Below, in pieces: positions 30,052-35,696 of a DNA stretch of 35,696 nucleotides. A program made the translations under genes and the position numbers. The notes below the pieces were generated by a model. The model was not told the origin of the DNA. It ran no database searches and saw nothing but the letters and a program-made list of their open reading frames with translations. Within the stretch, counting starts at the first letter, position 1. Every line of letters begins with the position of its first letter. Source of the stretch: Argonema antarcticum A004/B2 (GTDB lineage: Bacteria > Cyanobacteriota > Cyanobacteriia > Cyanobacteriales > Aerosakkonemataceae); NCBI RefSeq assembly GCF_023333585.1, contig NZ_JAIQZN010000066.1:1-35696 (forward strand), read 5' to 3'.

Positions 30052-33000
30052 TCAATCACGCCTGATTCTCACGTTGAGATTGTACCGCTTATCAAGAATG
30101 CCATTAGCCCTAGCGATGCCAATAGTTTTGCGGGGATCTTCTACCAAATTGAAAGTGAGAGTACCGTTTGTCACAAGTTGTGCGTCTTCATAAGATCTTA
30201 GGTCAGTCCGAACTTCAACATGAGTATGGTTGCCAGTAGAAGCACCTGTTGAACCCTCAATCCCAAGAATATCTCCTGGGTTAACCCAATCTCCTTGATT
30301 TACTCCAACCTTATCAAAGTGAAGATAGACAAATGCCCTCTGAAGATCTGGATTCCAAATCACGACAACATTATTGTACCGATAGTATTGGTAAACATCC
30401 CTCGTTTCACCAGTCACAGGATCTTTACCGATTGTTGTTTTATACTCACCATTATCATCATAAATATCTTGAAGATTTATAAGCGTTCTCCCATCGGACT
30501 TTACATAGGCAATTTTTCCGCCAACCAGGGCATGGATCTGAAGATTTTTATCTTGATCATTTGAGTCAATACCAACGTGATGATTTTTGTAGCCAGGATG
30601 ATTTGTAAGATCCCGTTTTAAGTTGTTTGAGTCGTTATCAAGGTAGAGACGACGTATATATTCGTCAATACTTTGTTTTAGATATTCTTGATTACTCATA
30701 TTTTGGATAGAAACTGTAGGACGACCATTGGCATTTTCTTCCCAAGAATCAGATGCTCCAATAACTTTATCTACGTTCAAAGTTTCTCGTGGGTCTTCAG
30801 GTCTGTTAAGGATTATACCCATTTCAAGACGAGCGCTTATTTGAGCGTTTTCTAAGCTTTCTACTGTTGTAAATCTTGGTACTGAGTCAGAATAGAGTTT
30901 TTGGTAAAGTACAGCCAGTCCTCCTGAAGGAATTACCTCCTCTTTAACCCATTCCATTTGACCCCAGTTTATTCTGATTCTGTGCCTTGTATTTTCATTG
31001 CCAGGTAGTGGTCGAACTAGAGAATAAACTGTGCCAATGTAGTCTTGTGGATCTTGAGAAGAAATTTGAGAAGCATTTACTCCTACTGTATTCTCTCCTC
31101 CAGTCCTGGGCAGAGTATTTCCTCTTGGATCGCCACCAGAGCTTCCGCCCGTACTAATTCCACTTGCTACTTCCTGAACATTGTCAGCCCAGAAATATCC
31201 TTCTCTACCATCATTGAGTCGTACTCGATACCAATTACGATAGGCAACTGTGGAGTCATTTGTTGTCACTTTCTCCAACAACGTGAAGGTTGTACCAGTA
31301 GATATTGCTTGAATTAACGTGCTTGAATTCGCCCAAGGGTATGTACGGAAGTTAGTGTCTCCTGTTAGTCTACCTCTTCCGCTTTCAGGCGTTTGGCTAA
31401 GAATCGAAGGAGATCCTGTTGGCTGAGGTTGAGGATTTGTTGGGAATGGCTGAGTTTCTTCTAGGTTGACATTAATTGTAGAAAAGCCAGTTCTATCGTA
31501 ATACTGGACATGAAAATCGTATTCACCCGATTCATTAACTTTGAATTCAATTGTTTTTGCAGGTTCAGTAGAACTGCGATCGCGCCAATCTCCTCCAGGA
31601 TTAAACCACTCATTAGTCCGAACATTTTTGAGCTTGAAAAATGTACCGTCATCAGATTGGGTTGTGATTTTGTAAGTTTTTCCAGCCTTTAAATCTGTGC
31701 GAGTCCATGCCACCATTGCAAAGTTATCATTCTGCACACCAGTTGCTGGACTTCCCTCGCCAAAATCTTTATCCAGGCTTATCAAATCATTGCTATTCTT
31801 TTGATATCCAAGGTCAACAACTGCCGCCGGATTATTCTTGAAATCGTAGTCATAGGTACTGTAATCATCTACATTCCCTTGATTGCGGTTTATAAACCTT
31901 GCATTCCAATGGTTAGCTGAAATATTAGGCCAAATATCTTGACCTTGCCAATTTCTTTTAATGGTACGACCATCATAAGTTTCGGCAATAAAGCCATTTT
32001 CAAATTCTTGATAAACTTTATAGCCATTAAAATTAGACCGCTCCTGTGACATTGTGGGGAAGCCTAAAATTCCATCTTGCCCACCCACAGAACGATAGGC
32101 ATTTAGAATACCGCCCTGAACTCGGTATGGGCCACCAGTAGTGATTTGCTGCTGTTGTCCGTTATTGTCGATGTATTTCTCCAAGCCTCCCAAAGCTGAT
32201 TGACCATCTTTGAGCAAGAAAATACTATCCCCATCTCCTTTGGGGCTAGCTGTAAATTCTTGAACCCATCCATTATTAATGCGACGCACTGAACCAGTTG
32301 GTTGTCCTACACTTCCCGGATTCCAGTATCCATAATCATTCTTCCATTGCAACTCCGTACCATTGGGCGCACCTTGACCTACTAACTCAAAATATTTAGC
32401 ATTCTGGTTGTAATTTGGCGTAACAACCCCATTACGATTTGTCAGCATTCCTCCTTCAAAATACGCTACTTCACTACCATCAGCCTGTCTGATAACAGAT
32501 GAAATCGGTACGCCTAAACCAGAGTAAATGCCAAACAATCCATCCTGTAAATAAGGATTTTTGCCAGAAGGGTCATCGTATTTTCTGAAATAGTAATTCG
32601 TGTAGTAGTCAGCAATTGACCCTGATAGCGAGAAAGTTCCGTTCTGGCTCTTGTAGAGCGAAGTGTATCCTAAATTTTGGCTTGGGAAGAAAGCTCTTTG
32701 AACGTCAGTGCCAAAATAAGATTTTGCTGGTGAAGTATCGACAAAGCTAGGATTACCTAAATAATTACCCTGACCTACAAGCCGATTATATTCAGCCAGC
32801 ATCTCACCACTTAGCGTCTTGCCATTGGAGAACCACTGAGTAGCATTATTATCAAAAGGTACTGTCACCTGGAATGCACCAGTAAAAGTATTACTTTCAG
32901 CACCAGACTGGTCATAAGCTGTCGCTTTCAACTCATAGTTACCAGTTGCTAAATCGTCCACGCTCAAAGAGAAATTTGCCCATTGAGCATCCCTGTTCAA

Positions 33001-35696
33001 ACTTTGATTGCGGCTGAAAAATTGCCAGTCATTACCATTCTGTTTCAGCCAGAAATCTACTCTAGAAATGTCACTGGCACCATTGCGATCGAAAACTTTG
33101 CCATTTAGCTCAACAGTTGAGCCTACGTTGTAGCTGTTACTCGTTAAGTTAAACTGCAAGTTTTCCGGTGCAGTGTTTCTGGGAATAGCAGACAAACTAA
33201 AGTTATAGTTAGAACCACCAGAGGCAAAAGGTTTCAATCGGATGTAGTAAGTACCTGGAGTTCCCGGATATGTACCAGCCATATCTGAGCTAAAATTCGG
33301 CGCAGGAGTATTTGTACTCCACTGCAATTTAAAATCATTATTATACAGTTGAAAATCTACGCCAGGAGTTAACCCATCTACGCGCCAATTCAGGTTGCTA
33401 TCATTATTCAATTCAAAGCGGTAATAGTCAGATGGATCGGCATCACCCAAGAAATCTTGAAAAGTTTGAGTGCCATTAAGTACACCGATATTGCGTGCTT
33501 GATTAAAGCTATTTCCCGCATAATCTGGCGGTACAGTTGCCACTGGGGTAGCAGTTCCCAATCCTAATGTAGAAAATGGCGGAACTGATGCACCGGGCTG
33601 TGTTGCCCCTGGAATTGTCGGTAAAGGAACACCTGCACCATAACTATACCAAGTTGCATAACCACTCGGCTGCACGCTCAAGTAGCCATTAGCATAATAA
33701 TGAGTATCTACCCCATTACTTGTAACAGTCTTAGAAAATCCTCCGGCATTACTTGGAACTTGTCCTTCACCTGGATTTTGTGCTTGTCGAGAGAAAATCC
33801 CATTAATTGTGAAAGGTTGTGTATATGGCTGCTTAATCCATTGCCGATTAATACTATCCCAAGAAGGACGTGGCAAAACTTCTAAAATATAGCGCCCTTT
33901 ATTGAGATTTTTTAACTCTATTGGCTGAGTCAAATCGAGGGCAACAAAGCCAGTATCTACTAATACTTCTCCAGCACCGTTTTCACCTTCAAGTCCTACT
34001 AGCTTCTTAACTTGTAGTTGAATCCGATCGGCAACAGACGAGCTTATTTTAAGGCTTAAATTCCCTGGTTCGTTTACATCTAGCCAATAATTTACCCCTG
34101 GTTGAGTAGAATTAGTCGGATTATAGTTAAGCAGATCGGAGGTATTTAGTTCAGCTACAGTTACTCCCGATGGAGTTTTAAATTGTGCAGCCCCAGAGAA
34201 ACTAGAAGGTCGATCTGGAATAAATTCAGATGCTAGGTTATAGTTCTGTAAATTAGTATGATAAACAACAGGCTCATCTCCAAAAGGATCTAAAAAGTTG
34301 TTCTGGGAATCCTCTAGATTGAGTTTGAAATAATACGTACCAGGATCGACAAACATCTCCTCAGTGTTGGAAACTGGGGCGGTGTATGCACCCCCTGCAT
34401 ATCCACCTCCCATCGCTGAGCCTGCCCCTACGTTGTATAATTTGGAGTAAGAAGAGGAAAATTGACGCGATATTGGTTTACCATCTGTTCTCAACCACTC
34501 TACATTTGGCAACCATTCTGTACCGTTAGTGCGAGTAACTGTGTAGCGTAAATAACCCGGTTGCTCAATAGTAACTTCATAATATTTTTCGCGATTATTG
34601 ATATCAACTATATCGCTATCGGAGAAGTTAGGATCTGGTTGTACCGCCGCCGTAGCTAGGGTATTCCCTCCACTCGCAGCCCGCTCGACTGGCGTTACTT
34701 TCCCTTCTCCATCCCAAGTAAATGGCGCTACCCAAGGGAAAGGCGTGTAATCTTGCGGTGTTGTTTTCTTCGCTAATTCGAGCGCACCTACTGCATTTAA
34801 TAACCCAGCGCCCGTTTCTGCATCCCATCCCGGCGTTTTCACATCCACCGCCGTCAATTCGAGAATATCAATAACTTGTCTGTAGCTAAGATCGGGATTT
34901 GCTGCCCATATTAAAGATGCCACACCCGTTGCCCTCGCTGCTGCAACGGAAGTCCCCGCCATCATACCTACGCCATCTTTTACCGTAGACAGCACGGGAT
35001 TATCCGTATTACCACCTTCAGTTAAAATATCTAAACCCGCACCATAGCTGGAATAGTTGGCCCGATCGAACTCATTCGATGCGCCAACAGTAATAATATT
35101 GTCAAACTCCTGGGAAGCTTGTCCCAAAACCGACATCACGCCGCCATCGTTACCAGCAGCAGTGACAATTAGCACATGATTTTGACGTGCAAATTCGATC
35201 GCTTCCCGTTCTTTTGGCGTCAACTCATACCGCGTAGTAACACTACCATCTGGATTAACTTGCGTTAAATCTAAACTGAGATTAACAACGGCATTTTTGT
35301 ATCCAGAGTATTTCGCCGTACCCACAAATTCGTACAGCGAAGAAGCCCAATTTCCACCACCTACCGCACGCCCCAACCAAATTGGTGCTTTATCGTTGAT
35401 ACCATCAATCCCAATACCATTACCTTGGGTAGCAGCAATTAATCCTAAAATATGAGTTCCGTGTTCGTTTCCTTCACCGGGAGATAGGAAAGGATTGCCG
35501 TCATTGGAAATGCGATCGCTTCCCAACTTAAATCGGCGATAATCAAGATCGGGATTATTTGCACTAAATCCAGTATCAATTACACCAATTAAAGGTTGAT
35601 TTGGATCGATCTGTGGTGTCGGATCGACTACTGGTGGCGGAGTCACAGGTGTTCCCGGATCGACTACTGGTGGCGGAGTCACAGGTGTTCCCGGAT
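30052..35696 (-). CDS. Giant S8 subtilisin-like peptidase fused to a C-terminal M23 (LytM) endopeptidase, 5' end off window
   Basis: The frame is open to the right edge, and at least 1,880 residues are visible. Numbering from the GTG at 35682: a Pro-rich repeat (1-30), an S8 domain with Asp36 (GVIDTG), His74 (HGTH), Asn178 (AAGNDGG) and Ser245 (GTSVAAA), a PPC-like domain (~720-835), an LGFP-like repeat region (~1090-1200), a PA14-like domain (~1257-1410), an SH3b-like domain (~1444-1507), and a final M23 domain (~1695-1850) with HHVGID and HTHVEVR metal ligands. Both catalytic sites look complete. It is expected outside the cell, with the signal peptide beyond the window. A subtilisin and a LytM peptidase in one chain is unusual. 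Confidence 0.88.
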   Translation of the reverse strand, partial: PGTPVTPPPVVDPGTPVTPPPVVDPTPQIDPNQPLIGVIDTGFSANNPDLDYRRFKLGSDRISNDGNPFLSPGEGNEHGTHILGLIAATQGNGIGIDGINDKAPIWLGRAVGGGNWASSLYEFVGTAKYSGYKNAVVNLSLDLTQVNPDGSVTTRYELTPKEREAIEFARQNHVLIVTAAGNDGGVMSVLGQASQEFDNIITVGASNEFDRANYSSYGAGLDILTEGGNTDNPVLSTVKDGVGMMAGTSVAAARATGVASLIWAANPDLSYRQVIDILELTAVDVKTPGWDAETGAGLLNAVGALELAKKTTPQDYTPFPWVAPFTWDGEGKVTPVERAASGGNTLATAAVQPDPNFSDSDIVDINNREKYYEVTIEQPGYLRYTVTRTNGTEWLPNVEWLRTDGKPISRQFSSSYSKLYNVGAGSAMGGGYAGGAYTAPVSNTEEMFVDPGTYYFKLNLEDSQNNFLDPFGDEPVVYHTNLQNYNLASEFIPDRPSSFSGAAQFKTPSGVTVAELNTSDLLNYNPTNSTQPGVNYWLDVNEPGNLSLKISSSVADRIQLQVKKLVGLEGENGAGEVLVDTGFVALDLTQPIELKNLNKGRYILEVLPRPSWDSINRQWIKQPYTQPFTINGIFSRQAQNPGEGQVPSNAGGFSKTVTSNGVDTHYYANGYLSVQPSGYATWYSYGAGVPLPTIPGATQPGASVPPFSTLGLGTATPVATVPPDYAGNSFNQARNIGVLNGTQTFQDFLGDADPSDYYRFELNNDSNLNWRVDGLTPGVDFQLYNNDFKLQWSTNTPAPNFSSDMAGTYPGTPGTYYIRLKPFASGGSNYNFSLSAIPRNTAPENLQFNLTSNSYNVGSTVELNGKVFDRNGASDISRVDFWLKQNGNDWQFFSRNQSLNRDAQWANFSLSVDDLATGNYELKATAYDQSGAESNTFTGAFQVTVPFDNNATQWFSNGKTLSGEMLAEYNRLVGQGNYLGNPSFVDTSPAKSYFGTDVQRAFFPSQNLGYTSLYKSQNGTFSLSGSIADYYTNYYFRKYDDPSGKNPYLQDGLFGIYSGLGVPISSVIRQADGSEVAYFEGGMLTNRNGVVTPNYNQNAKYFELVGQGAPNGTELQWKNDYGYWNPGSVGQPTGSVRRINNGWVQEFTASPKGDGDSIFLLKDGQSALGGLEKYIDNNGQQQQITTGGPYRVQGGILNAYRSVGGQDGILGFPTMSQERSNFNGYKVYQEFENGFIAETYDGRTIKRNWQGQDIWPNISANHWNARFINRNQGNVDDYSTYDYDFKNNPAAVVDLGYQKNSNDLISLDKDFGEGSPATGVQNDNFAMVAWTRTDLKAGKTYKITTQSDDGTFFKLKNVRTNEWFNPGGDWRDRSSTEPAKTIEFKVNESGEYDFHVQYYDRTGFSTINVNLEETQPFPTNPQPQPTGSPSILSQTPESGRGRLTGDTNFRTYPWANSSTLIQAISTGTTFTLLEKVTTNDSTVAYRNWYRVRLNDGREGYFWADNVQEVASGISTGGSSGGDPRGNTLPRTGGENTVGVNASQISSQDPQDYIGTVYSLVRPLPGNENTRHRIRINWGQMEWVKEEVIPSGGLAVLYQKLYSDSVPRFTTVESLENAQISARLEMGIILNRPEDPRETLNVDKVIGASDSWEENANGRPTVSIQNMSNQEYLKQSIDEYIRRLYLDNDSNNLKRDLTNHPGYKNHHVGIDSNDQDKNLQIHALVGGKIAYVKSDGRTLINLQDIYDDNGEYKTTIGKDPVTGETRDVYQYYRYNNVVVIWNPDLQRAFVYLHFDKVGVNQGDWVNPGDILGIEGSTGASTGNHTHVEVRTDLRSYEDAQLVTNGTLTFNLVEDPRKTIGIARANGILDKRYNLNVRIRRD
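35615..35696. repeat. 36-bp tandem repeat encoding a Pro/Val/Asp linker
   Basis: The unit GTTCCCGGATCGACTACTGG followed by TGGCGGAGTCACAGGT repeats with period 36 and reaches the right edge. On the minus strand it codes for the 12-residue motif [12 protein letters not shown], a linker before the S8 domain. The number of copies outside the window is unknown. Confidence 0.9.

Noticed and set aside
1-35696. tRNA or rRNA genes
   Set aside because: No cloverleaf with a TTCGA-type arm and no rRNA-like stretch was recognised on either strand by reading.

Overview
The window is cyanobacterial. The octamer GCGATCGC (HIP1) and its derivatives are extremely frequent, heptanucleotide short tandem repeats occur, and the gene families (DUF29, CIA30-SDR fusion, OmpA/GTPase/histidine kinase cluster, large calcium-poor S8 peptidase) fit a filamentous, Oscillatoriales- or Nostocales-like genome. 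The genus cannot be fixed from sequence reading alone.

Left part (1-14.7 kb) has ordinary chromosomal gene density. A tandem 9-bp repeat runs in frame into an OmpA-like envelope protein. This is followed in apparent operon by a Ras-like small GTPase, a two-PAS histidine kinase and a kinase-less paralog of that sensor; together they look like a GTPase-linked signalling set tied to the cell wall. Converging on it are a phenylacetate-CoA-ligase-like ANL enzyme and a metallo-beta-lactamase/beta-CASP ribonuclease on the minus strand. A DUF29 gene, an SDR-CIA30 fusion (HCF173-like) and a methyl-accepting chemotaxis protein follow.

Middle part (about 14.87-30.0 kb) is an accessory island of at least 15 small two-gene modules: toxin-antitoxin pairs (VapBC, HicBA, HigBA, RelE-type, DUF433/DUF5615, DUF4160/DUF2442), putative polymorphic-toxin tips with immunity-like partners (one papain-fold toxin), and two duplicated module types of unknown function (a coiled-coil pair, and a GIY-YIG plus ribbon-helix-helix pair). 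Nearly every module is separated from the next by arrays of 27-, 28- and ~44-nt units that begin CGATCGCAC. All arrays point the same way although the genes lie on both strands. Interspersed in the arrays is a double-hairpin element whose first stem varies with compensatory base changes. Several modules exist as an intact copy and a decayed copy, with junctions at or in the arrays, and one decayed gene carries a clean 23-bp insertion of the hairpin element. The island therefore resembles an integron-like cassette array without any visible integrase in this window.

Right part (30.05 kb to the edge) is one very large minus-strand gene, incomplete at its 5' end, joining a subtilisin-type S8 peptidase at the N-terminal side to a LytM/M23 endopeptidase at the C-terminus, with PPC, PA14-like and SH3-like domains between.
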